The notes under the pieces are model-generated. The model was given only the letters and a program-made list of their open reading frames with translations, was not told where the DNA came from and did not search any database. 64,000 nucleotides of DNA from Carallia brachiata. Lineage: Eukaryota > Streptophyta > Magnoliopsida > Malpighiales > Rhizophoraceae. The DNA lies in assembly GCA_021464245.1 (NCBI GenBank), contig JADCRB010000040.1, positions 1,156,939 through 1,220,938 on the forward strand, given 5' to 3'. Numbering within the stretch: position 1 is the first letter of the stretch; every line of letters starts with the position of its first letter. A program made the position numbers and the translations under genes. Positions 11,943 to 22,017 of this stretch are shown piece by piece.

Positions 11943-12554
11943 TGTTGGCTTTTATAAAATTAGGCTTTTACGTGCAAAATCAAGCAATAAACCGAAAAGA
12001 AAAGAAAGGGAAGGTAAAAAAATTTGGCCAAGACTAAAACTGAAATAATATGAAACTGTATTCTTTCTATTTCAATATGTTCTGTATATAGTGCCAACTT
12101 CTTGCACCCCTTTGACATCTAGAAGGTCCAACTCCATCCCGACCGTCCATCTCCAAATCTAACCTCTAATGGTAATCTTATTTAGATTGGACGGCTCTGA
12201 TGTAACCGATCAAGCCGAATGCCAACTCAAGTTTACTTTCAAGACTGACGAGACGATAACATTTCAGTGGCGCCAAATTCCCAAGATTCTGTTACGCTTT
12301 AAAATTAGCTTCCAACTGCCAATGGATTCCCAAGATGCTTCCATGAACTAACAATTTTCCACCAAAGATTCTCTCAAAAGGTGGAATCTTCCACACCTCT
12401 ACCTACTCATTGCATAAGAAAAACAATAATAGAATCCAAAGTAAATGGGGCTACAGATATCCAAGTCGGCTGACTACAAAGTTCTACTCCTAACTGCGGA
12501 TTTTATTCTTGGGCTCTCCTTGCAATTGGACCTTCAGCAACTTGGGTCCTAACA
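11943..12554 (-). repeat. Downstream (3') LTR of the second gypsy element
   Basis: The minus strand starts tgttaggacc at 12554, directly after a purine-rich tract (see next entry), and a matching ccaaca end lies at 11943-11948, giving ~612 bp with TG...CA ends. On the minus strand a TATA-like cactatatacag at ~12085-12095 would fit the promoter/start region expected inside an LTR. The upstream LTR is absent, so identity of the two LTRs cannot be compared. Confidence 0.65.
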
Positions 12555-12570
12555 ACTTCCCCTGCTCAGC
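12555..12570 (-). other. Polypurine tract of the second gypsy element
   Basis: Minus strand reads gagcaggggaagt immediately before the LTR start. It follows the words cttgaggacaagg that commonly end plant chromovirus pol genes. This is the expected primer site for second-strand synthesis. Confidence 0.7.
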
Positions 12571-12582
12571 AAATCCTTGTCC

Positions 12583-12897
12583 TCAAGGATTTGAGTAAAA
12601 ATCAAACTCTGGGAATTGAGATTGAATGAACGTGATGTCCCCCCAGGTGGCCTCTTCTGGCAACATATTAGCCCATTGGACCAGCACTTCAGTTCCAGCC
12701 GAATTTCCCTTCTTCACCATTCGTCGTTTGAGTACAGCCTGTGGTTCAACTTTAAATTGGCCCTCCTTCCCGACCAAAGGCAACTGTTGTGACACCTTTG
12801 CTCCTGTTCCGACCGATTTCTTTAGCAGTGAAATATAAAACACAGGATGGATGCTAATTCTGGCGGCTAGTTGCAATTTATACGCCGCTGGTCCCAC
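12583..12897 (-). pseudogene. Integrase C-terminus with chromodomain-like module, second gypsy element
   Basis: The minus strand reads GPAAYKLQLAARISIHPVFY and then LVQWANMLPEEATWGDITFI, the layout of chromovirus integrase tails. The chromodomain-like part has the conserved WxNxxxExATWE-type block, which in this family can steer insertion to marked chromatin. 104 codons are open. The stretch is separated from the integrase core by degraded sequence at 12900-13360. Confidence 0.8.
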
Positions 12898-12972
12898 CCT
12901 CTCGACAACCTGATATGGCCCATAGACCTTGGAGGAGTGTTTGAGATTGCTCCTGACGGCAAGTGAGGTTTG

Positions 12973-14154
12973 TCAGTAAGGCTGCAGTTTAAGGTATACC
13001 CAATCTCCAACATTAGACTGCCTTTCGGTCCTCTTTCGATCAGCGAAGTACTTCATTCTTTGCTGCGCGCGTTGCTTTTGCTCCTTCAAAATGGTTGATA
13101 TCACCTGACGTTCTTGAAGAAATTTAGCAATGGTAGCAACTCGTGTGCTTGGTACAGAAGCAGTATTCAGTTGAGGTGGACGGTGCCCATAAAGTGCCTT
13201 GTAAGGGGTCATGGCAATGGCTATATGGAATGTGGTGTTGTACCACCATTCCGCAAGCGATAACCATTTATTCCGCTACCTAGGACGCATCAAGCACATG
13301 CAGCGTAGGTAATTCTCAAGGCATTGCTTGAGGCACTCTGTTTGTCCATCAGACTGGGGGTGCTAAGCTGAACTGCGACACAAATCACTTCCCTCCAATC
13401 TGAAGAATTCTTCCCAAAATTGGCTAGTGAAAACCTTATCACGATCCGTTACTATGGACCGAGGCATACCATGAAGTTTATAGATCTGCTCAAAGTAGAC
13501 CTTTGCCAGCAATGGAGCCGTATATGGGTGACTCAACGCCAAAAAATGCGCCGATTTAGTAAAGCGATCCACGATAACCCATATCACATCCATTCCCTCC
13601 GATACCGGTAATCCTTCAATAAAATCCATTGAAATGTCCTGCCAAACTTGTTCCAGTACTGGTAACAGTTGGAGCAAACCCGGATATGGAATAGTCTCAT
13701 TTTTGCATCGTTGACATAGCTCATAGGCCTCCGCCCAACGCTGCACTTCTTTCTTCAAACACGACCAATAAAAGAACTGCTTAACTTGAGCATGCGTAGC
13801 CCCTGAATGTCTCCCAACTACTGAATCATGTAATGCAGCAATCAATTGCCTGTGGAGGTCCCCTAGATTCCCCACATAGATCCGATTCTTGCGCCTTGGG
13901 ATTCCTTGCTGAAAATTATATTTTGCTAAACCTGAATCCTTTTTAGTTGCAGCTTCAATTAACCCCAGTATAGCCTTGTTACCCTCATAACTTGCCCGAA
14001 TTTCTTCCATCCAAGTCGGAACAACAGCTGTAATGGCATAGTATTGACCTTTTGCTTGCCGAGATAAAACATCAACTGCTTTATTTTCAATGCCCTTTCG
14101 ATCATACACTACATAATCTAGCCCCAAGAGCTTTGTAATGCCTTTTTGCTGCAC
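12973..14154 (-). pseudogene. Integrase core of the second gypsy element
   Basis: From high to low coordinates: the zinc-binding HHCC region (HSGATHAQVKQFFYW then CQRC), the core start WQDISMDFIEGLP with its first catalytic Asp, VIVDRFTKSAHFLAL, and SIVTDRDKVFTSQFWEEFF with the second catalytic Asp. A long open frame covers 13363-14154 (263 codons). Past it, MTPYKALYGHRPP at ~13170-13212 belongs to the region after the core. A break around 13215-13365 separates these parts. Confidence 0.88.
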
Positions 14155-14370
14155 ATAACTATGTAGCTTTGCTGTAGGATGTGCTTGATACTCTCATGAT
14201 CTGTTTTGATAATGAACCGCCTACCCTCCAAGTAATGCTGCCATTTCCCGACTGCCATAAGTATTGCTAAGAACTCTTTTTCATAGATTGATAGCCCTTT
14301 GTTTTTGGAGTTGAATGGTTTGCTCAAACAGGCTATAGGATGGTCATTTTGCATCAACACCGCCCCATCC
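14118..14370 (-). pseudogene. RNase H domain of the second gypsy element
   Basis: Minus strand reads HPIACLSKPFNSKNKGLSIY, EKEFLAILMAVGKWQHYLEG and FIIKTDHESIKHIL, the standard RNase H blocks of gypsy elements with E and D active-site residues visible. It overlaps the start of the integrase frame by a frame change at ~14120-14155. Confidence 0.88.
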
Positions 14371-15130
14371 CGGCAGCGCTGGCATCTTCCTCTAACACAA
14401 ATGGCAAGCTAAAATCGGATAAGGCCAACACTGGTGTTTCACATATGGTTTTTTTTCAACAACTCAAATGCATTTTGGGTTTCTTGACTCCATCGGAAGC
14501 TGTCCTTCTTAAGCAAGTTGGTAAGCGGCTGGCTCAAAATTCCGTAATTCTTGACGAACTTATGGTATTATCCAGTGAGTCCAAGGAATCCTCTCAGGCT
14601 CTTCACATTGGTCGGTATAGGCCAATTCATCATCGCTTCAATTTTGGTCAGATCTCTTGACACCCCAAGTCCCGAAATAATGTGCCCAAGATATTCAATC
14701 TGCTCCCTTCCAAAATAACACTTCCATAACTTGACAAACAATTGGTTTTTCCGAAGGATTCCCAATACCTACCTCAAGTGAGACTCATGTTCCTGCACAC
14801 TGGAACTATACGCAAGTATATCATCAAAAAACACAAGCACAAATTTTTGCAAATATGGGGCAAAAATCTGATTCATAAGTAATTGGAAGGTAGCAGAGGC
14901 GTTAATAAGTCTAAAGGGCATTACCTTGAATTCATAATGTCCTCGATGCATACGGAAAGCAGCTTTTTTAATGTTCTCTTCCGAAACTCTGATTTAGTGG
15001 TAGCCCGAGCGTAAGTCCAGCTTGGAAAAGACTTTAGTGTCATCCAACTCATCTAAGGAGGTCATCAATAATTGGTATGGGTACTTGTCCTTCACTGTTA
15101 TGGCATTAAGAAGTCGGTACTCGACACAAA
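14370..15130 (-). pseudogene. Reverse transcriptase domain of the second gypsy element
   Basis: Minus strand reads [20 protein letters not shown] (14885-14945), [16 protein letters not shown] (14805-14855) with the FDD catalytic block, and KCYFGREQIEYLGHIIS (14655-14730). The consensus MPFGL is changed to MPFRL. The N-terminal part of RT continues with breaks to ~15130. Not functional. Confidence 0.88.
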
Positions 15131-15149
15131 GGTGCTATGTCCCATCTTT

Positions 15150-16400
15150 TTTTTAACCAAGAGCATCGGCGAAGCATATGGACTTGAGCTGTCGTATATT
15201 AAATTTGCCTCCATCATTTTCCGAATCTATTTTTCAATTTCAGACTCTGTAATTACATGCTGCAATGGACGAGGCACAAGCGGGCCTTGGGTTGTAATCG
15301 TTAGAGAGAAAAATTGGGCCCCACAGTCCAACGAATTAGAAGCAACAAAAATAAGGAGGTGGGCTTGTGAACTCGAACCCGCTTTGGTCACTAACTTTGG
15401 CACCCTTCTTTCTGGAACCCACCTGGGTCCTCTGCCCTGTCCAAGGCATAAGAGTTATGGACTGGCCGTCCCTTTCAAATGAGAGCTTCATCAAATTAAA
15501 GTCCAAAACCACAGGTCTATACATTCTGAGCCAGTCAACCCCGAGGACCATGTCAGAAGCAAGCAAGCACATGTCCATTGAGAAACCATGGCCTGCATTT
15601 TCCAAGTAAACATGGGACACTTTATAGAAGGGATATTAATATTTTTATTTTTAAATTTTTAATTTTTTTTTATATTTAAATTTTAAATTTTTTTAATATT
15701 TCATTTGAATTTTAAATCTTTTCATTTTCTACCAAATCAGTCCCTCTTTTTACTAAAAGTGATCAATCGATTAAAAAATAATTTTAACTTTAAAAAAATT
15801 ATTTAAAAAAAGATTAAATATATTAATTGAATATCTTTTCTATCAAAAATATGCATGTTAACTATTTAATTCATATATTTGTTGATTAAAAAAATATTTA
15901 ATGTGTATATTTTGTTGATGAAAAAAATATTTAATTCATATATTTAACTTTTTTTAAATAATTTTTATTAAGTTAAACTCATTTATTAATCGATTGACCA
16001 CTTTTTATAAATTAAATGACGATATAGTATGAAATTAAAAAGTTTAGAATTCAAAATGAAATGTTAAAAAAATTTAAAATTTAAATATAAAAAAAATTTA
16101 AAATTTACGATTAAAAATATTGATATCATATTTACGGAACAAGTGATCTGTTCGCCGTTATCCACCGTAACAGCCATCGGCCTCGTCGACTGCAAGGGAC
16201 AAGGTAAATACTGAGCCATCCGACTATCCAAGAAACTGTGGGTACCACCCATATCTATCAAAATCACGAGTTGTTTGCAGTCCACAAATCTGACCACCTT
16301 GAGAGTACTATGGCCAGAGTTTTCGGAAATTGCATTTATTGAGATTTCGCCTTCCGGATCCCCTCTCGAGACTGTCGAATTAAGCTTCTCCATTTTCGCT
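15150..16400 (-). pseudogene. Protease region of the second gypsy element, split by a MITE
   Basis: The part nearer gag (16130-16393, minus strand) reads FVDCKQLVILIDMGGTHSFL, corresponding to the usual IDSGSTHNF, so the catalytic D-S/T-G is altered to DMG. The part after the insertion (15336-15620) reads SDMVLGVDWLRMYRPVVLDF, the conserved block after the protease. The two parts are separated by the fold-back element at 15632-16127. Decay and insertion both argue that the copy is long dead. Confidence 0.8.
15632..16127. mobile_element. Fold-back MITE (~496 bp) with long terminal inverted repeats
   Basis: The left end gatattaatatttttattt and the reverse complement of the right end gatatcaatatttttaatcg match, and the similarity continues inwards for most of each half. 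Examples are atatttaaattttaaatttt on the left against the same string in the reverse complement of the right, and atcaatcgatta against gtcaatcgatta. It has no coding capacity. It lies inside the gypsy protease region. I could not find a clean target-site duplication, so the superfamily is open. Confidence 0.85.
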
Positions 16401-16439
16401 TCTGGTACTTCCTCATCCTCATGACTGTCAATGACATGC

Positions 16440-16625
16440 AGCTACTACCTCTTAGAGCACTGATGGCCCTAAGTGTACTTTTTGCCGCACTGAAAGCAGT
16501 CGCCGAAGCGTTTAATCTCTTCCCAGCTCTTCTGGCTTTGGAGTGGGGCCACCGTAACCCATTGCAGTAGGCTTTATTGCCTTCAGTCGGCGAGCAGCGG
16601 CATCGACAGCTCCAATTCGTATTTG
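16440..16625 (-). pseudogene. gag C-terminus with zinc knuckle, second gypsy element
   Basis: The minus strand at ~16450-16510 reads DCFQCGKKYT, a stop codon, then GHQC: a CX2CX4HX4C nucleic-acid-binding zinc knuckle with a stop inside it. Before it comes ARRLKAIKPTAMGYGG (~16555-16600), typical linker wording. Upstream gag is absent. Confidence 0.7.
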
Positions 16626-17101
16626 CCAGAAGACACTAGCGGATCTTTCTTTAAGAGAGATCGGATATTGTATACAGCACAGGGAATATCAGCGAGGTTT
16701 ACAAAAGGATCGGAAAAATGCCGCTATTGTATGTTACTCGTTGTTAACAAGCTGGAGTCTTTAATTTTATGCCTCAGTATATTTTCTCCTACATGAAAAT
16801 GCTCCTAGATTTGATTCCCTTCATTTCTCCAGAGTAGATTCATAAAGCGCTTTTTACGAATTATAGTCGCAATTACCGGCAGTAGTGATGATACCTTCAA
16901 TAAAAGTAGGTTTCAGTAGGTGTAGTTTGACTGTCTCAACCACAAATGAAATGGGCGATGAGATTTTTAATTGCAACAATGTACAATATTTTGATCATTG
17001 TCAGTGGCTACACTTTAACCTCTCCATATTGTATGCAGTGCTCGAAATAGTTAAGTATTGCAAGGCAGTGTAATTTTGGTTGTCAAATTTCTGCACGGGA
17101 A
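16626..17101. other. Unassigned sequence between the gypsy remnant and the MutS2 fragment
   Basis: No gene recognised. A short plus-strand frame at ~16624-16768 is open but has no domain I recognise. The stretch marks a junction: gypsy gag stops near 16625 and MutS2 similarity begins at ~17102. It may be intron or upstream sequence of the MutS2 relic. Confidence 0.4.
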
Positions 17102-17228
17102 GTGAGTAAGCCTGTTCCATTTAACTTTTTTATTTCCCAAAAAGCACAAGTCCTTGTTGTAATTGGGCCTAACACTGGAGGTAAAACCATTTGCTTGAAG
17201 ACAGTTGGGCTGGCTGCTATGATATCAG
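17102..17228 (+). pseudogene. MutS2-type ATPase fragment (P-loop exon)
   Basis: The plus strand reads KPVPFNFFISQKAQVLVVIG followed by PNTGGKTICLKTVGLAAM. This is the start of the MutS-family ATPase domain with an intact Walker A motif GPNTGGKT at 17165-17188; the wording GPNTGGKTICLKTVGLAAM is that of plant MutS2 (organelle-type) proteins. A possible donor (cag|gttggt) follows at 17228/17229. MutS2 proteins are several hundred residues long. I found no Walker B (LLDEVGAGTNP-type), Smr or N-terminal clamp sequence nearby, so this is an isolated exon: a truncated pseudogene or a transposon-captured piece. Confidence 0.8.
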
Positions 17229-19373
17229 GTTGGTTCAAGGCATTTTCTCTTTTTTCTGTTTCTTTCCCCATATGCCCATTAGATATTGAATGCAGGAACT
17301 AATCCTCCTGTTTCATGTTGTGGTTAGGTTCGACGTTATCAATCTTAGGCTCCGGTCCTCCTGCATTCACTTAATATGGATATACATATAAAACCAAGGT
17401 ATTTCAACTCAGCGGCCATTACAGTAAAGTTAAACTCCTTTTAAAATGAAATCAACAAGAATTCAACTTCTAAAGTCATATACCAAGGATCTAAGACTGA
17501 TTAGGTTACTTTAAGTTTTAAGGAACAATTTTCCAACTTGATCTTCCATGTGGTTGTTGATAAAACAAAACAAGCTTAAAAAGAAATTATTGTCATGCCT
17601 TTGATGGTCATTTTACGTTCTAACAACAATTTTTATCGAACAAACAAAATTAAAATTTATTTTGTCCACAGTAATTTTAACACTTTTATCAAATATCATA
17701 CAATTTTAAATAGCAGTACTTTTATTCTCAATATTTTTCGTTCACAATACTTTACTTCACACAACATTGTTAAACAAGGAATATATGCAATTAGATAGGT
17801 CTTTGCCGAGCTCAAGGATCTTGCTGATAAATTGCATTAACAAAGTTAGTTTCACCTATACTGATTATTATTGGGGAAAAGTGGTTCAACTGTCACCATT
17901 CCGGTCATATCCTTCAAATGCAGTAGCCTCATCCGTACAGACTGCTTAACATTATTTGTATGCCTGGACGAAGACAATCATGTTGTCCAAGCTTAGTCCT
18001 CTGGCCAGTTAGATGCGGAGACAGATCAAATGGAGTGGAGGAGTAGATGCTGCTATTGTTGGAAGTGCAACTTATCTATTTGTTTGCTTCAAGCGTCAAA
18101 GGTAAAGCGCTGGCAGCAATTGACTAACATTAAAATTCTTGTTCAGTGCTTCAAAAGGACTAGTCGAGCATGCCATATGTAAATTCAAGTCGAATCTTTA
18201 GACCTGATGATAGAAGCTCCCAATTTTGAGTTAACAACAATTTGGCAGGGAAAAAGAAATTGTACCTATTAAATTGTTCCGACTATGTATCAAAAAGTAA
18301 TTAATTATTAATTTTTTGTAAATATATATATGTTTTGAATAACATGGAAAATGAAATGATAGAATTTGTTTCATTTTTTTGTTGCTGTTTATATTACTAT
18401 AGTTTTAAAAATTTAACAATTAATTATTCTTTAAATATATGTCAAGACAAAAGTCTGAGGATAAAAATATATAGCCCCCCCAATCCATTGCCATTCGGAA
18501 AGGACGAAAACATTCCAGATGTTGGCTGCAATTTCGTGTTGACTGGTTAAACCCAACCGAGATGTCGACGTCAGAAAAACGTGTAAAATAGCCTCATTTT
18601 CTAATAAAGAGCGAAAAGTCAGATGAAACTACATCCATATGGATCAAATTACCTTTTTATGGTTAGTTAACTAGAAAAGAATGGGAACAACAAAGGTTCC
18701 TGGGCCACAGAATTTGAAGTTTACGCGGTCTCTTTATTTTCCATAAAACTAACGTTTTCTTTCTTTTTTTTTTTTTTTTTGAACGATATAAAACTAACGT
18801 TTTCAATAATGTTCAATTACACGTGCTACAGTAGAACACGGCATCTGGACTAGAAGTTTTGATTTCAATTGGCAAATCACTATGCACCACCAATAAATTA
18901 TAAACAACAAAGTTAGTGTTGCAGGGGTGTCCAAACAACCAAAAAATACAATCAGTCGTATTTTTATTGAAATTAAATTAATTTTTTTAAAATTATATAT
19001 ATTATGAGAGATCTATTATTTAAATTTTAAAATAATATTCATCTAATTTTAAATTTTAATTTTATAGTATTTTATTTCATACTCTTTTAATATAATTACA
19101 TTAAAAATGTTACATTTTTCGTAGTGATGTCCAAAACGAAAATAGATGCGAGGCCCGCGTTCTATTTAGTTTGGAGGCGCGGTCCGGAACATGCCTTGGG
19201 CTTGGGTGCAGAAACCACACCCAATTATAAATTATTGAACTGAGTAAATTTACGATAGACCTATTTATCTGCCTTATAACAGATATACTGAACAAGTGAG
19301 CATTGTTATTGAAAATGTCTTTGCCTAAAAAGTGTGTTTTTTCTTTTAAATAGATTTTAGATGATTGTGGTGT
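17229..19373. other. Intergenic, no gene seen
   Basis: No supported coding region. Short plus-strand open frames near 17595-17950 and 18335-18550 are AT-rich and have no recognisable domain. Poly-T at ~18762-18780. The stretch could hold decayed downstream MutS2 introns, but no second MutS2 exon was found. Confidence 0.6.
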
Positions 19374-19700
19374 CACTACAGCAAAATGTTGCAGTGGTTT
19401 TACCGTAGTAGTTTTAAACTGTAGCCTTAGATGTCTAACGCAACAGTATAAATTGCCGCTTAAAAAAATTCCAAACAATGTTACTATAAGCATTTTATGC
19501 AGCAGTTTTTAAAAGCATGATACATATATATTTTAAGTGGCAATTTAAATTGCGCCTAGTAATAACTGTTGCCGCTATAAAAGGTTTTCAGCGGCAGTTT
19601 TATGCGACGTTTAGGAGCTGTTGCTCATATAAGCAGTGGTTATAAAAAGTTGTCTTATATTTTGTATGCATGAGCAATACATTGGTTGCGGTGGTTCAAA
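19374..19700. mobile_element. Probable CACTA (EnSpm-like) transposon terminus
   Basis: Starts cactacagcaaaa at 19374, the type of end that names CACTA transposons. Over the next ~320 bp it carries many short subterminal motifs in both orientations, such as gcagtggtt, gccgcttaa, gcggcagtttta and tgcggtggttc. Dense subterminal repeats of this kind are the transposase-binding region of CACTA elements. No transposase and no opposite terminus (ending ...tgtagtg) was found, so it is a partial or solo end. Confidence 0.55.
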
Positions 19701-19814
19701 AAATAAGTAATTAAAAATATAAACTTAAAAAATTTTTAAAAAATACAAACTTAATACTGCATCGTTTTTTTACCTTAACAAAATAAAAGTCTTCCATTTT
19801 CCAGGCCAGAAGTA

Positions 19815-20545
19815 TAGTTATTAAAACTGACTCAGACACTGACCCAGTCAGGCGATTGGGTCAGTGGGTCATTGATTCAATCAGTAAGTCATTAGTTCAA
19901 TCAATGGGTCATTAATTTTTAAGAAAATGAATATATCAAATAATATATATAAATTTTTTGTACAATTTAGCACAATAACTACATTTTCACAAATTAAAAA
20001 GTAGTTTATACTAATCAAAATTTTGATAAAAATTCTTAAAAAAACTATTTTTTAACGTCAATTGTAACATATTATTTGATATATAAATAATGTTAAATTA
20101 TTGCATATAGAAAAATAGATTATAAAAAGTAAAAAATTATTAAATTGTACAAAAAAAATATTTTGTAATACTGTTTAGTATTATCAAAATATTATTTTTA
20201 TCATTCACACAGTAAAAAGTTTAAAAAAAATAAATTTTAGTGTGTAAATATTATACAAATATTATTGTTCAAATAGTAAAAAATGAAAAAAATTTATAAT
20301 TTTTTTATTTGAACACTGTTTATCATTAAAAAAATATTATTTTTACTATTTATACAATAAAAAGTAAAAAAAATTATAATTTTTTACTATTTGACACTGT
20401 TCATCATTAAAAAATATTATTTTTATTATTTGTACAATGAAAAGTGAAAAAAATAATTTTTTATTATTTAAATAACTCAATTACTGTTCATGTGAACCGG
20501 CTTGACCTAATGTCCGGATCACCGATTCGACCGACTGAGCTGGGT
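19815..20545. repeat. GGGTCA-ended interspersed repeat with internal ~81 bp tandem units
   Basis: Left part has repeated gggtca/tgggtcatt words (19835-19915); right part has gaaccggcttgacc, accgattcgaccg and gctgggtcgggttc (20495-20545). Between them is AT-rich sequence with degenerate tandem units: ctgtttatcattaaaaaa at 20316 and ctgttcatcattaaaaaa at 20397 are 81 bp apart. The architecture recalls the CCGG-rich MITEs elsewhere in the window, but the ends differ and no target duplication was found. It ends within ~30 bp of the CNX2 leader. Confidence 0.55.
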
Positions 20546-20559
20546 CGGGTTCCTCGTAT

Positions 20560-22017
20560 TACCAAAAAAAAATGGAAATTTCCTCTACTCCTCAAACTTC
20601 CCGAAAAAAAAAAAAGATCCTCTTCTACGATTCTTTTTCTTCGATTGTTGTTGTTGGTTTTGGTGCGCTTTTTTCTTCGTTGGTTTCTTTCTGCCAACAA
20701 TCTTCGATTGTTGTTGTTGGTTTCTTTCTGCCCTTTCTCAAAGCAAAATTCCCAAACAGAAATATTCCCCGCGCCCTTCCTCGAGCGTTTTTTGTTGGTT
20801 CCTCTCAAATAGCTTCAAATTGACTCTTTCAGTCCCATCTTTCAGGTGCGAAGAGTTCGTTTCTGCTCTGATTTTCGTTCTTTGTTTTGTTTGTTTTTTT
20901 TTTTTGGTGCATGTTTACTGAACGACATAGCTTTTTCAGTTTCTGTTTGGGAATCTTCGACTTTTGGGTTTCAATTTATGTTCTTTTGAATGTTTGCTCG
21001 TGTCTTACTTTACTTTCTTTGGAGTACTGCCAGGAAATTGGTATTAATTTTATGGTTTTATCGAAACTTCTAACACTTGTCAAAACGAACAATCAAAAAG
21101 AAGGCTTCAGAAATCTTGTAATCCTAAATTTTTCTGGATTTTACCATGTTTGGGTCAGCAAGGCCGAGCCACTGAAAGTTACTGGGGCAAAAGAAATTGA
21201 AAAAAAAAAAAAAAATGAAAGCCACCAATGAGAGTTCCTTCTGTTAGCTATTCCCAACAATTTCAAGATTGATTTTTGCCAACTCCGGTAGTGGGAACAG
21301 CAATGGCCTTGGACATTTCCCATTTGGCCCACTTCGAATGGAGGCGGCATGCAAGAAAAGGGACGGAGTGAGTGAGCCGGTGGTCCTATTCTTGAGTTTT
21401 GTCCAAGTACATGAAGAAGAAAAGTGAGAAGAACATAGAATATTCTGACTTAGAAGAGTGAATGCCCGCAAACTGAATTTTCTCTGCATTATATACTATA
21501 ACACTTTATAATACAGCAGACCAGCAATCTTGCGGGTTTCATAAGTGTGGTGTTTTCTAATTTGACTTCCTCACTTGGTGTTGGTTCTGCAGGTTTGGGA
21601 ATTGACTGTGACCTCGTTCTTTCATTACTTCCATACTCAATCAAACTCTCTCTCTCGACTTCTTTCCAACTTATAAGGTCTCTTTCTCTCCATCTTGTTT
21701 ATACCTCCCTCATTATTATATCTCAGGCATTCATTTTGTCCGCTAATCAAGCGATGGGAAATAGATTAAAAGATTCCGAATGGTGAGAAGGGACTTGTGT
21801 ATTTGCTCCGAATGGGCTTTGGCCTCTTCAAATCAATAGTTGTAATGTTATCAGTAGCAATTTTGAATCTAAGAAGACTTCGAATGGTGGAAGGGACAAT
21901 CTATGAGTCTGAATTTGTGCGTATTTCCATATTTTAGCAAGTTCCACAGCATTTCCTCATAGGTTGTGCTGAACAGCATCTCACTTTCTCCAAGATTATT
22001 ATTATATTGTTATTATT
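20560..22017 (+). promoter_or_regulatory. CNX2 upstream leader region (5' UTR with probable intron)
   Basis: Pyrimidine-rich sequence at 20560-20845 looks like a transcribed leader and contains a direct repeat (cttcgattgttgttgttggt at 20639 and 20702). A possible donor follows at ~20847 (cag|gtgcga). Possible acceptors lie at ~21592 (tctgcag|gtttgg) and ~21962 (ctcatag|gttgtg). A leader intron would bring this exon next to the ATG at 22018. No clear TATA box was picked. Placement is inference from composition and splice-like signals. Confidence 0.4.

Larger units (their letters stand above)
11943..16625 (-). mobile_element. Chromovirus-type Ty3/gypsy retrotransposon, 5'-truncated and decayed
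   Basis: On the minus strand, from high to low coordinates: gag zinc knuckle, protease, RT, RNase H, integrase with a chromodomain-like tail, polypurine tract and 3' LTR. The order and the chromodomain-like end place it in the Ty3/gypsy chromoviruses. The 5' LTR, primer site and most of gag are missing; recognisable element sequence stops near 16625. Stops and frame changes interrupt the coding region, and a fold-back MITE splits the protease. Same strand as the Athila-type element but a different clade. Confidence 0.88.

Noticed and set aside
20444..20823. Overlapping open frames on both strands in the CNX2 leader
   Set aside because: Low-complexity Lys/Arg or Phe/Leu-rich translations of a pyrimidine-rich 5' UTR, mutually exclusive and without a domain.
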